A stretch of DNA of 64,000 bases from Gammaproteobacteria bacterium (GTDB taxonomy: Bacteria > Pseudomonadota > Gammaproteobacteria > HyVt-429), in assembly GCA_013152415.1 (NCBI GenBank), contig JAADGI010000029.1, forward strand, positions 1 through 64,000. The letters run 5' to 3'. The notes under the pieces were generated by a model that ran no database searches, had not been told where the DNA came from, and saw nothing but the letters and a program-made list of their open reading frames with translations. Each line of letters opens with the position of its first letter. The stretch's first letter is position 1. A program made the position numbers and the translations under genes. Shown piece after piece: positions 34,566 through 43,699 of this stretch.

Positions 34566-35273
34566 ATGATATCCATGATTTCCCGATCAGAGTTCATCAT
34601 CCACTGGGTCAAGCCCACTCTCTTCATCCTGGCCCTATTACCCCTGGCGAATTTGCTATGGGATGGCTATACCGACGCACTGGGTGCTGAACCCATTGAG
34701 GCCATCAGCCAACGCAGTGGCGACTGGATTCTTCGATTTCTGCTGCTGACCCTGACGATTACCCCCCTACGGCGTATTAGCGGTTGGAACGAGTTGGCAC
34801 GACTGCGGCGTATGCTCGGCCTGTTTGCCTTCTTTTACGCCTGCCTGCACTTTCTCAACTACCTTGTCCTCGACCAGGGTTTGGACCTGGCCTTTATCAT
34901 GGAGGATGTGATTGAACATAAATATGTCCTTATTGGCTTTAGCAGCTTTTTATTACTGATTCCCCTGGCCCTCACCTCCACTAAGGCTATGATCCGCCGC
35001 CTGGGGGGACGCCGCTGGCAGAAACTCCACCGCCTGATCTATCTCATCAGCATCGGTGGTGTGGTGCATTACTACTGGTTGGTCAAGTCGGATATCCGCG
35101 AGCCCTTACTCTATGCCTTTTTGCTGACAGTATTGCTCGGCTATCGCTGGTATCATCACCGGTCACGAACAATGTCTGGGGCGGCACAAAATGGCCAAAT
35201 AAATCCGGCCCTACAAAACATTGTAGGTGCGAATTCATTCGCACATAAAGGAAACTCTGCGAAGGACAACTAA
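34566..35273 (+). CDS. msrQ: Heme-binding membrane subunit MsrQ
   Basis: This 235-residue polytopic protein has about six membrane helices. Characteristic pieces are RSGDWILRFLLLTLTITPLRR, RRMLGLFAFFYACLHFLNYLVLDQ and GGRRWQKLHRLIYLISIGGVVHYYW, with heme-ligand histidines. MsrQ carries electrons from the respiratory chain to MsrP. The last 28 or so residues (GQINPALQNIVGANSFAHKG...) are encoded by a dispersed repeat, so the native C terminus was probably near residue 205. Confidence 0.92.
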   Translation: MISMISRSEFIIHWVKPTLFILALLPLANLLWDGYTDALGAEPIEAISQRSGDWILRFLLLTLTITPLRRISGWNELARLRRMLGLFAFFYACLHFLNYLVLDQGLDLAFIMEDVIEHKYVLIGFSSFLLLIPLALTSTKAMIRRLGGRRWQKLHRLIYLISIGGVVHYYWLVKSDIREPLLYAFLLTVLLGYRWYHHRSRTMSGAAQNGQINPALQNIVGANSFAHKGNSAKDN

Positions 35274-35334
35274 AATGACCGAATAAATTCGACCTTACAA
35301 AATATTGTAGGTGCGAATTCATTCGCACATAAAG
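35188..35334. repeat. 63-bp direct repeat overlapping the 3' end of msrQ
   Basis: Two copies (35188-35250 and 35272-35334) are offset by exactly 84 bp and nearly identical. Each ends in the hairpin GTGCGAATTCATTCGCAC. The first copy lies inside the msrQ reading frame. Confidence 0.9.
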
Positions 35335-35357
35335 TCCCACAAAAACCGAAGAATGGA

Positions 35358-35439
35358 CTCTCGCAAAGAATGGTTGGGTTTATTCGACTGATAATATTCA
35401 GTCGCCTTTAACTTTGCGTTCTCAGCGCCTTTGCGAGAG
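35358..35439. repeat. Small palindromic element with CTCTCGCAAAG arms
   Basis: CTCTCGCAAAG at 35358-35368 is mirrored by CTTTGCGAGAG at 35429-35439. It is a short member of the CGCAAAG-armed family and lies just upstream of the ABC exporter gene. Confidence 0.65.
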
Positions 35440-35489
35440 CATCACGCTTTTCCCATAAAACGATACGAGCCGACTTAAACAAATCATTC

Positions 35490-37316
35490 ATGCGCCCGAG
35501 ACGAACCGACCTCCCCGCCAGATCACGAAACGATTGGAAAACACTCGGCACCCTCATGCCCTACCTGTGGACCTTTCGGGTCCGCATTGGCATTGCCATG
35601 CTGTTCCTGATGCTGGCCAAACTGGCCAACATTGGGGTGCCCGTTACACTCAAACATATTGTCGATGCCCTGGATATAAACCAACACGAGGCCATCGTCG
35701 CGGTCCCCTTGGCCCTGTTGGTAGCCTACGGCCTATTGCGCCTGGGGACATCACTCTTTAACGAATTACGCAATGCCATCTTTGCCCGTGCCTCCCAACA
35801 GTCCATTCGCCAGGTTGCACTAAAAGTTTTCCGTCATCTGCATGACCTGTCACTGCGCTTTCATCTTGACCGTCAGACAGGTGGCCTGTCCCGGGACCTG
35901 GAGCGGGGGACGCGCAGCATCAGTCAACTGTTGCACTACCTGGTATTTAGCATCCTGCCCACCTTTTTTGAGATTGCTGTAGTGACGACTATCTTACTGC
36001 TCAACTACGACAGCAGCTTTGCCATCGTCACCTTCATCACCGTCGTCTGTTATGTCATCTATACCTATTATGTCACCAACTGGCGCACTAAATTCCGGGT
36101 GTGGATGAACCGCATGGATTCGGAGGCCAATACCCGGGCCATTGATTCCTTGATTAACTACGAGACCGTTAAATATTTTGGCAACGAAGAATACGAGGCC
36201 CTACGTTATGACCACCGCATGAAAGAGTGGGAACAGGCCTCGGTCAAAAGCCAGACCTCGTTGGCACTATTGAACACCGGTCAGGGTGTTATCATTGCCA
36301 GCGGCCTGACCGTTCTCATGATCATGGCAGGACAAGGCGTGGCCCAGGGTAAATTAACGCTGGGGGACTTTGTCCTGATCAACGCCTTTCTCATACAACT
36401 CTATATCCCCCTCAATTTCCTGGGCTCCGTCTTCCGAGAAATCAGTCACTGTTTGACCGACATGGATCGCTTGTTTGGTCTGCTGGATGAGACCACCGAT
36501 ATTATTGACCCGATTGATGCCAAGTCATTAAATATTGGCAACGGTGAAGTCTGCTTTGAAAATGTTAGTTTCTCTTATCGGGATGATCGCCCTATCCTGC
36601 GTGACGTGAGCTTCACCATCGCCGCAGGTCACAAGGCCGCTATTGTGGGCACCAGCGGCGCAGGTAAGTCCACCCTTGCCAGATTATTATTTCGTTTTTA
36701 TGACGTTGATCAGGGCCGAGTCACCATCAATGGCCAGGACATCCGGGACGTATCCCTAAAAAGTCTGCGTAAAACCATTGGTATCGTACCCCAAGACACG
36801 GTGCTGTTTAACGACACTATTTTTTACAACATCCGCTATGGCCGTCCAACCGCCAGCCGTGATGAGGTTGAACAGGCGGCACAACTTGCCCACTTGCATA
36901 CATTTATTGCCTCGCTACCGGAAGGCTACGAGACACGGGTGGGTGAACGGGGCCTCAAACTGTCCGGCGGTGAAAAGCAGCGTATTGCCATCGCCCGCGC
37001 AGTGTTAAAGGACCCTAAAATCCTGATCTTCGATGAGGCCACCTCGGCCCTGGACTCCCATTCGGAACAGGCCATCCAGCAGGCCTTGAGTGAAGTGGCC
37101 ATGAACCACACCACCCTGGTTATCGCCCATCGCCTCTCCACCATAATTGATGCCGATGAGATACTGGTGCTGGAGCAAGGTCAAGTCGTTGAGCGCGGCA
37201 GTCACCCACAGTTACTGAGCTTAGAAGGTGTCTATGCCCGTATGTGGGCACTACAATTACAAGACTCCCCCACGACCCCACCATCTCCTTCACGGCAAAA
37301 AATTAACACCTTTTAA
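35490..37316 (+). CDS. Atm1-type ABC transporter (fused permease and ATPase)
   Basis: The 608-residue half-transporter has six membrane helices (about 25-310) and a nucleotide-binding domain with Walker A GTSGAGKST, signature LSGGEKQR and Walker B ILIFDEATSALDS. The membrane-domain motif DSLINYETVKYFGNEEYE and overall sequence style match Atm1/HMT1 exporters, which move glutathione-linked sulfur or metal compounds. Its position after the bufferin and msrPQ genes suits a role in metal or thiol stress, but no operon is implied because repeats fill the gap. The last 4 bp overlap the convergent FAD enzyme gene. Confidence 0.9.
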   Translation: MRPRRTDLPARSRNDWKTLGTLMPYLWTFRVRIGIAMLFLMLAKLANIGVPVTLKHIVDALDINQHEAIVAVPLALLVAYGLLRLGTSLFNELRNAIFARASQQSIRQVALKVFRHLHDLSLRFHLDRQTGGLSRDLERGTRSISQLLHYLVFSILPTFFEIAVVTTILLLNYDSSFAIVTFITVVCYVIYTYYVTNWRTKFRVWMNRMDSEANTRAIDSLINYETVKYFGNEEYEALRYDHRMKEWEQASVKSQTSLALLNTGQGVIIASGLTVLMIMAGQGVAQGKLTLGDFVLINAFLIQLYIPLNFLGSVFREISHCLTDMDRLFGLLDETTDIIDPIDAKSLNIGNGEVCFENVSFSYRDDRPILRDVSFTIAAGHKAAIVGTSGAGKSTLARLLFRFYDVDQGRVTINGQDIRDVSLKSLRKTIGIVPQDTVLFNDTIFYNIRYGRPTASRDEVEQAAQLAHLHTFIASLPEGYETRVGERGLKLSGGEKQRIAIARAVLKDPKILIFDEATSALDSHSEQAIQQALSEVAMNHTTLVIAHRLSTIIDADEILVLEQGQVVERGSHPQLLSLEGVYARMWALQLQDSPTTPPSPSRQKINTF

Positions 37317-38974
37317 CTCGGCACACGTCGATAGTAATCTCTCAGCTCATCAATATTGCTCTGTTTTTCGCTGGCATTCCACGACAACGCATCCGCCATC
37401 ACCCCGGCGCAATATTCTATCGCAGACTCGCTGGGCTGTCCCAAGCCACCAATCCCAAGACGACGTACCATCAAGTCGGTCAATTTTACCACCATCTCAT
37501 GCTCAAGGACGTAGAGTACTTCTGCCTTAATGGAACACGGGGTGCCTGGAATGCGCTCTTTCATGGCCTCATCCTTGTCCACATAGGACATAATACGGTC
37601 TATATTCGTGCCATAATGCCTTGTCATGTTTTCAATCACGGCCTTATCGACAAGGCCTGATAGTTTTTCCTGCTGGTAATTTTGGAACGCAGAAAAATTC
37701 TTAATCTCCCCCCCATACAGAGGTGTATAGCGGGACACAGATGCCGGGCCACACTTCCCGGAGCGCACCTCAACCAGATCAATGGTCTTTTCTGCAACAC
37801 TGCGGGCGGTGGTATATTTAACACCAAAGACCGACACCAGACCCTCCAGCCCACTCACTTTTTTATGATCCGTTGTTATGGTCTCTTCTGACAACATTGG
37901 GAACACGTTCTCTTTGAATCTCTTTTTCACAGGGACAAGACCGATATGCACATGCGACGGCTTAATAGCCAAGTCTTTCTCCAGAGAGCACAGTGTTACT
38001 ACATCTTCCACACAAACATCCAACTGTGCCTGGGTTAAGGCATTATCCTTTTCTGGATCTTCGGCCGGGAAATACCAGGTACCCACCATAGATGATCCCT
38101 TCCAGGGTGCGGAAAATAAAAGCCTGCTGCTTAGTGGGCCTGTACCGGAAGATGACTGGACTTTTGCCCCAAAGGCCTTGTTGGATACCTCAAACGGATA
38201 TACGAGATTGACAGCCTTGGCAAACTCACCCTGAGCGGTGCCATCAGGCAACCACTTATGGTGGTTAAGCTTGCTCCACGGACCGGTTGCATCAATAACA
38301 AAGTTGGCGTTGACTGTTACGGGGCCTCCACTTAGCAGGTCTGATGCAGATACCCCTTCAACCCGGCCCTGGTTTAACACAAGCCCGCTTACCGCCATGT
38401 AATTATAGACATGGGCACCCCGTGCCTTGGCCGACATGATAAACGACAACACCATCCGTTCCGAATCGTAGACCTGCGCGTCATACCATTGCGTGCCACC
38501 GTTTGTCTTGTGTTGGGCATGAGCTGATATGTTGTCGCCAATATAGACCCTTGATACCCGCCTCGCCTCAAGGCCTTTGCTGTCAGTTTTTGATACCCAA
38601 TCATCGTAGCGACTAAGCAGGTTGTAGAGGAGCGCTCCTACAGCAGTCGCAAGCTTTCCCTTAGCTGTCCAGGGATAAGAAGGCATGATGCATTCCATGG
38701 GCTGCACCAGATGGGGAGCGATACGCATATAGGTATCTCGCTCTCGCTTTGAATCAAGAACACGCTTGATATTTAGCGTTTGCAGGTAGCGGATACCGCC
38801 GTGTATGACCTTGAGACTGTTGGCCGAGGTTGCTGAACCGAAATCACCCTTCTCAAGCAAAATTACGGACAGGCCCCGCGAAGCCGCCTCCCAGGCATGG
38901 GCAGCACCGTATATGCCGCCACCCACCACCACAACATCGTATTGGTCATGAATAAGGACTTGCCTGGCTTTCAT
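37313..38974 (-). CDS. GlpD-like FAD-dependent oxidoreductase
   Basis: The 553-residue protein starts with an FAD Rossmann motif (YDVVVVGGGIYGAAHAWEAASRGLSVILLEKGDFGSATSANS). It continues with HGGIRYLQTLNIKRV and ends with the alpha-glycerophosphate oxidase C-terminal domain (about 430-530). This is the GlpA/GlpD architecture. Neighbouring glycosyltransferases, and no glycerol uptake genes, suggest it may serve a lipid or polysaccharide pathway rather than glycerol catabolism. It is followed upstream, 10 bp away, by the GT4 gene, so the three genes probably form one transcript. Confidence 0.78.
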   Translation of the reverse strand: MKARQVLIHDQYDVVVVGGGIYGAAHAWEAASRGLSVILLEKGDFGSATSANSLKVIHGGIRYLQTLNIKRVLDSKRERDTYMRIAPHLVQPMECIMPSYPWTAKGKLATAVGALLYNLLSRYDDWVSKTDSKGLEARRVSRVYIGDNISAHAQHKTNGGTQWYDAQVYDSERMVLSFIMSAKARGAHVYNYMAVSGLVLNQGRVEGVSASDLLSGGPVTVNANFVIDATGPWSKLNHHKWLPDGTAQGEFAKAVNLVYPFEVSNKAFGAKVQSSSGTGPLSSRLLFSAPWKGSSMVGTWYFPAEDPEKDNALTQAQLDVCVEDVVTLCSLEKDLAIKPSHVHIGLVPVKKRFKENVFPMLSEETITTDHKKVSGLEGLVSVFGVKYTTARSVAEKTIDLVEVRSGKCGPASVSRYTPLYGGEIKNFSAFQNYQQEKLSGLVDKAVIENMTRHYGTNIDRIMSYVDKDEAMKERIPGTPCSIKAEVLYVLEHEMVVKLTDLMVRRLGIGGLGQPSESAIEYCAGVMADALSWNASEKQSNIDELRDYYRRVPS

Positions 38975-38984
38975 AAGCGATGAT

Positions 38985-40169
38985 TCAAGATTCGTCAGAT
39001 TGGTGTTTAACGAAGCTTTCTACTCTCGCATAAATGCCATTCACTGTTTCTTTGAATTTATCGTAGCTATGCTCCCTTTTGACATACTCTTTTGCATTGG
39101 CCGACAGCTTCCGACACAAACTGGCATCTGCCTCCAGTTTTAACAGACCGCTAGAAAAAGACCTTTCATCGGGCTCTACCAACAGAGAAATATCGTCGTT
39201 CAGGACCTGGGTGTGGGTGGGAAGATCCGTCGCCAGCACGGGAACACCGGAATCCAGATAAGAATATATTTTCATGGGTGTATTGATGCCCTGGGTACGC
39301 GGTGAGACCAGCGTATCGGCCTGACTCATATAGTGGCCAATTTCATCTACACCACGCGGACCCAAAAAGTGTACCGTACCCCCCAAGCCAAGATCACCCA
39401 CCATGGTCCGATATTTCTCAATATCATCTACTCGTCCCCCCACGACAAGCAGGCTTAAACTTCCGGATTGGGCTTGAGCCAACTTGAATGCGCCCAACAG
39501 CAAATCGATCCCCTGGTAAGGCTCCAGATTGCCGATATACATCACAACAAATCCTTGCAGATTGAGTTCATCCCGAAGGAGTGACGGCGCTGCATCGGTC
39601 CCATTCGACCTTAGCAGGGACACATCACACAACACTACAATACTATCGTCACTCCTGTAAGCACGAATATCATCGGCCAGGGCATCACACATGGGTACCA
39701 CCATGCAGGCATATCGTATAGGCAAAGACTCCATCCACCGCAACAAAGCACCACAATTTTTCAAGACCGGATAACGATCAATCACCTGCGCAGACAACAG
39801 AGAATCCATGTCTGCGATATAGGGCGTAGAAGTGAAGGGTTTGGTTAACATGGCCATAAATGCAGATTCCTCAACTGCATGTATGACGTCATAGCGGACC
39901 CTGGCCAAGCGGGACAACATGCTAAAGAAAAATAATATGTCACATACTATTTTTTTAAAGGAAATACCGGGACGCACATTAGAAAGACCCAGCATTTTAG
40001 GGGTCCTAAAGACACGAAGCCTGGGATATTCGCGATCACGCCCCTCATGATAAGTCAACAAATCAACTTCATCGCCACGATCACTCAAGACATTGAGCAA
40101 CATATCAACAGCGATGGGTGTACCACGCTCCTGATAATAGGGGTGAGGGGCCAGTACCAGTACTTTCAC
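38985..40169 (-). CDS. Group 1 (GT4-type) glycosyltransferase
   Basis: The 394-residue enzyme has two Rossmann-like halves. The N terminus is MKVLVLAPHPYYQERGTPIAVDMLLNVLS. The C-terminal half contains VVMYIGNLEPYQGIDLLLGAF, VHFLGPRGVDEIGHYMSQADTLVSP and the EX7E-like TPMKIYSYLDSGVPVLATDLPTH. It likely adds a sugar from a nucleotide donor in surface glycan synthesis. The GTG start overlaps the stop of the upstream membrane glycosyltransferase by 4 bp. Confidence 0.85.
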   Translation of the reverse strand: MKVLVLAPHPYYQERGTPIAVDMLLNVLSDRGDEVDLLTYHEGRDREYPRLRVFRTPKMLGLSNVRPGISFKKIVCDILFFFSMLSRLARVRYDVIHAVEESAFMAMLTKPFTSTPYIADMDSLLSAQVIDRYPVLKNCGALLRWMESLPIRYACMVVPMCDALADDIRAYRSDDSIVVLCDVSLLRSNGTDAAPSLLRDELNLQGFVVMYIGNLEPYQGIDLLLGAFKLAQAQSGSLSLLVVGGRVDDIEKYRTMVGDLGLGGTVHFLGPRGVDEIGHYMSQADTLVSPRTQGINTPMKIYSYLDSGVPVLATDLPTHTQVLNDDISLLVEPDERSFSSGLLKLEADASLCRKLSANAKEYVKREHSYDKFKETVNGIYARVESFVKHQSDES

Positions 40170-42028
40170 CGGCGAGCCCGAATAAGCATTCTTGACACTG
40201 CAATATCACGAATAACGACTGACGACGGACCCAGCGCAGGGTCAAAGCGAATACGATGGCACTTCTTAAAAGCTATTGGAAACACAATCTCTTCATCACC
40301 TGACTTATAGGTGTATTTTAGAGAATTCTCTTCCTTGAAACCCCCACCATCATCCACATAAATTCTGAAAATACCACGTTGGGCCGTATTTAATCTCAAT
40401 CGCAGCAGTGTATTACCTTTTATATAACGGCATAACCTGGACGACCAAACTACCCATGGATCATCCCCGGTAGACGTAAACCGGATTTCAGAACGCTGTC
40501 GATTGACTTTTAGATTATTAACTTTCTCCGCCACCAAATCCTTATACTTTATGGGCTGAAACCCACTTAGCTTCACATCATAGAGGGGTGGTTTGTAATA
40601 GGGTATGACGTAGTTTGTCAGTGCATCCACATGTACAGCGACAACCCCCGCTATCGCCACAACTACAATACCCCTATAGAGTGTCTTTGATGTAATCTGT
40701 ATCGACTTGACTTGAAATAGCGCCCATTTCCCGCGCAAGCCAACATACACTGTATCCCATGCCATAAAAAATAATATCAACACAGCCATCAGGGCTGGAA
40801 GCAAATATTTACCTTGTATCTGGATATCGTTATGTATATTGGTCCAGGTATACATGAATACCTGAAAAACACATGCGCCAAACAATAGGGATTCAAAAAT
40901 AAAGCGCCGAATATTCTTCTTATCCAGTTTTTGTCGCAGGCCGCTATATGAAAAATCTGCCAAGCGAAACACATAATACAACATTGCTATTGCAAAAATG
41001 GACTGATAAAACACATATTGCAAGTTTCCAACTCTTAATCGTAACCAATCCAAATTACCAATCGTCGATTTTAAGCTCTCACCAATAAAATTCCTATAGT
41101 TGTCCAGCCATAGACCACGAAATCCAATATTTATCGCCGCAAAACCGTGCGCCTGGCTCACCATTAATCTCCGGTGCTTATCAACCATATCTTGTTGAAT
41201 CTGCATGGCCAGAGGATCATCGATACCGTAGTGATATATGTTAAATAAAATCCACCAGCCACCCCCGATAATCACCATGACTAATGCCAAAACGCTATAC
41301 CGTGCCCATTGCACCGGTCGCAACGTAGTCAGTGCCACATAAGCTATAAACAACAACACAAAGGGCACTATTAACCATGCGCTGAATTTAGACAGAATCA
41401 CCAGGCCCGTCGCTATACCCAACTGAGCAAATCGAAAGGGAGTCAAGCCTTGACGGTAAGTAATCACCATAAACGTAAATAGTAGAGTAGCGGAAAATAT
41501 GGCTGCACTATCATCATTGTTGTACGAGGCAATAAAAGCCACCTGAGGTAACAAACCAAATAGTGTGGCACCCAATAGCGCCAAAAATGGGCTTTGCGAC
41601 AAAACAAAAAAACAGTAAAAACTTATCGCTACTGCTGCGGCTATCAATAAAGCCGAGCCTTTACGAAAAGCAATAAAGCGTTTTTTTTCGCTTTCGGTAT
41701 CGTATAACTGCGCAACTGCCGCTGATACGATATAGCTTAGAGGGGGACGTAATGTGCGCGTACCGCCATGGGAGGTGAAATACACTTGTTGCTCATCGTC
41801 TGGCAGTACTGCTAGTCGATGGTGATTAAAAATAAAAGCCGTGGCCTCATTATTAGAACGATAATCAGGGCCAGCACCTTGAGGAAGAATGCTGGAGGCC
41901 CAAAGATAGTAGACCAAAAATACAAGGAAAACCCCAAAGCTGGCAAGGAGGATCTTATTGTTATTTAATAATACGGGCGACTTCCGAAAGATGTCATACA
42001 TAATGGGGAATATATCAGTCCCAACCAC
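40166..42028 (-). CDS. Polytopic membrane glycosyltransferase, GT39/ArnT-like
   Basis: The 620-residue protein has about 11 hydrophobic segments and an early acidic loop (QGAGPDYRSNNEATAFIFNHHRLAVL) where GT-C enzymes carry their catalytic Asp. RPPLSYIVSAAVAQLYD and GLLPQVAFIASYNNDDSAAIF are typical of dolichyl-phosphate or polyprenyl-phosphate-sugar transferases. The C terminus (about 520-620) is a soluble beta domain. I infer transfer of a lipid-linked sugar to a periplasmic acceptor. The start is uncertain: GTG 42028 in the track, or ATG 42001 (MYDIFRKS). Confidence 0.7.
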   Translation of the reverse strand: MVGTDIFPIMYDIFRKSPVLLNNNKILLASFGVFLVFLVYYLWASSILPQGAGPDYRSNNEATAFIFNHHRLAVLPDDEQQVYFTSHGGTRTLRPPLSYIVSAAVAQLYDTESEKKRFIAFRKGSALLIAAAVAISFYCFFVLSQSPFLALLGATLFGLLPQVAFIASYNNDDSAAIFSATLLFTFMVITYRQGLTPFRFAQLGIATGLVILSKFSAWLIVPFVLLFIAYVALTTLRPVQWARYSVLALVMVIIGGGWWILFNIYHYGIDDPLAMQIQQDMVDKHRRLMVSQAHGFAAINIGFRGLWLDNYRNFIGESLKSTIGNLDWLRLRVGNLQYVFYQSIFAIAMLYYVFRLADFSYSGLRQKLDKKNIRRFIFESLLFGACVFQVFMYTWTNIHNDIQIQGKYLLPALMAVLILFFMAWDTVYVGLRGKWALFQVKSIQITSKTLYRGIVVVAIAGVVAVHVDALTNYVIPYYKPPLYDVKLSGFQPIKYKDLVAEKVNNLKVNRQRSEIRFTSTGDDPWVVWSSRLCRYIKGNTLLRLRLNTAQRGIFRIYVDDGGGFKEENSLKYTYKSGDEEIVFPIAFKKCHRIRFDPALGPSSVVIRDIAVSRMLIRARR

Positions 42029-42102
42029 ATTCGCACAACGAACTGGAGCTAATAGTTCAATACAAATTGAAAAAGGACTAACTTAAAAATGAAATCGGCG
42101 GG

Positions 42103-42130
42103 CAAAAAAAATGCGCCACATAAAGCGCAT
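42103..42130 (-). terminator. Rho-independent terminator of the helical protein gene
   Basis: On the minus strand ATGCGC-TTTATGTG-GCGCAT is followed by a run of eight T. It lies 36 bp past the stop codon of the gene that starts at 43395. Confidence 0.88.
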
Positions 42131-42165
42131 CTGATGATATTATTGCGGCCTGAGCCGTGTACCCG

Positions 42166-43395
42166 CTAACTAAGGCGTGTACTCAAGTCTGCTTCTGCAG
42201 CCACCTTGGCCAGCAGTAACTCTTCTCCAATATGCTCCCATTCGGAAGATACCAAGCCGATGATACCCGACAGGCGCTTGGAAAAATTGGGATAGCTCTC
42301 GCTGGCGTCTTCGTGCAGACAGGAACCTGCCGACTCAAGAAACGGGATCATGCCCTCAATCTTGCGCAGCTTCTCCATCTTGATTCGAATATCCTCGTCT
42401 TCTTGCTTGGCGTCGAAGTATTCCTCCGGGTTGGCCGCCAGGGTCTCAGCCGCCTTATTGAAATTGGTAAAATCCAGGCTAAACATACCAAAGGCACGTT
42501 GGTAGAGCTTAAAATAGTCGAGCACAAAGTCCTGGATCTTACCCAAACGCGGGTATTTCTTCAGCGCAACGACGAACAACTTGAAGATATCCTGGTAGGG
42601 CTTGGCATTCAGGCTCACCACCCGATCCGGCTCACGCATCTCCGGATTCTTGGCCATCTGGCACATGCAGCGTAAGCCTTCCAATAACTCGGTAATATCA
42701 TTGCCCTTTAATCGGGATGCACGCTGGGCATCGGCCAGATTGCTACGGGCCTCGGCATAATCGAAGGTCTCCAGTAGCTCCTGCTTGATATTGGCTTCAA
42801 GCTCATCGGTGGTGTCTTTAACACCCTTGGATTCTGAGGTTCCCAGCTTACCGGACAGGCGCTCTTTCAACCGCACGCTGGCCTCCTGGGCGATACGGTG
42901 TTCGTGGGTGCGTTTGGCCTCAATTTCCTTACAAGTCAGATAGGCCTCCATGTGGCGATTGAAGGCGATGATGCTGTTCTGGAAATTCTGGGTAAAGGTG
43001 ACGAAGGGTCCGAAAAAGGCATCCCCCTCATCCGGGGTAATATTGAGGCGCGAGACGTACTGCTTGAGATAGTTAACCTTTTTGCTGATGACACCAACAC
43101 TGGTCCCTACCCGAGCGCTAATCTTGGCAATGGCACTGAAGGCATGATGAAGGTCCTTGTTGATCCGCAGGATCTCGACCAGCTTGCGCAACATGGTCTC
43201 TTCACCACTGGCGCGCATAAACAATGCCCGTACGCTACGCTTGGCATCGTCCAGTTGGGCCCCCGATAGCAGGGCATTCTGTTCGATATAGACCAAGCCC
43301 GTCATCACCACAAGCATCTCTTTGTGCTTGGATGTGGCCGGTTTAGTATCCGGTCGCACCTGATAGCTGGTGCGTAATTGTGAAACAATGCCCAT
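42166..43395 (-). CDS. Helical protein of unknown function
   Basis: I do not recognise this 409-residue protein. It has no signal peptide or membrane segment and is largely alpha-helical with a highly charged centre (KEIEAKRTHEHRIAQEASVRLKERLSGKLG). The N-terminal half resembles a helical bundle (SAIAKISARVGTSVGVISKKVNYLKQYVSRLN). It stands alone with its own terminator. Codon use looks like its neighbours, so it appears to be a resident cytosolic gene. Confidence 0.75.
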   Translation of the reverse strand: MGIVSQLRTSYQVRPDTKPATSKHKEMLVVMTGLVYIEQNALLSGAQLDDAKRSVRALFMRASGEETMLRKLVEILRINKDLHHAFSAIAKISARVGTSVGVISKKVNYLKQYVSRLNITPDEGDAFFGPFVTFTQNFQNSIIAFNRHMEAYLTCKEIEAKRTHEHRIAQEASVRLKERLSGKLGTSESKGVKDTTDELEANIKQELLETFDYAEARSNLADAQRASRLKGNDITELLEGLRCMCQMAKNPEMREPDRVVSLNAKPYQDIFKLFVVALKKYPRLGKIQDFVLDYFKLYQRAFGMFSLDFTNFNKAAETLAANPEEYFDAKQEDEDIRIKMEKLRKIEGMIPFLESAGSCLHEDASESYPNFSKRLSGIIGLVSSEWEHIGEELLLAKVAAEADLSTRLS

Positions 43396-43699
43396 GGAAG
43401 CGTTTTATCAGCAGTTCATCTCGTACAAGTCCAAAGTTGCTGTAATGCCAAAGCTCCGTTTCTGACAAGGTCAACACGCGTAATTTCAGCATGCGAGCCG
43501 GTATGCCCATCCCACAACCGACTGTCACCACTATAGCAAGCTTCCTTAGACTAAGCACAACAAATATAGGCAAAAATCGACCGGCGGCGGGTATTTTCCG
43601 ATGGCCTGAAGAACCCTCACTGCCTCTGTTTGGCGGGTTTATTGCCCACGGCACACCCACCCCCCGTAACCCCATTTATGGGGTCTGCAGGAATGGCTC
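43396..43699. other. Intergenic region downstream of der
   Basis: No gene is seen in these 304 bp. A small hairpin, ACCCCA-TTTA-TGGGGT at 43669-43684, lies 16 bp past the der stop and may end the bamB-der transcript, although no T-run follows it. Confidence 0.4.
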
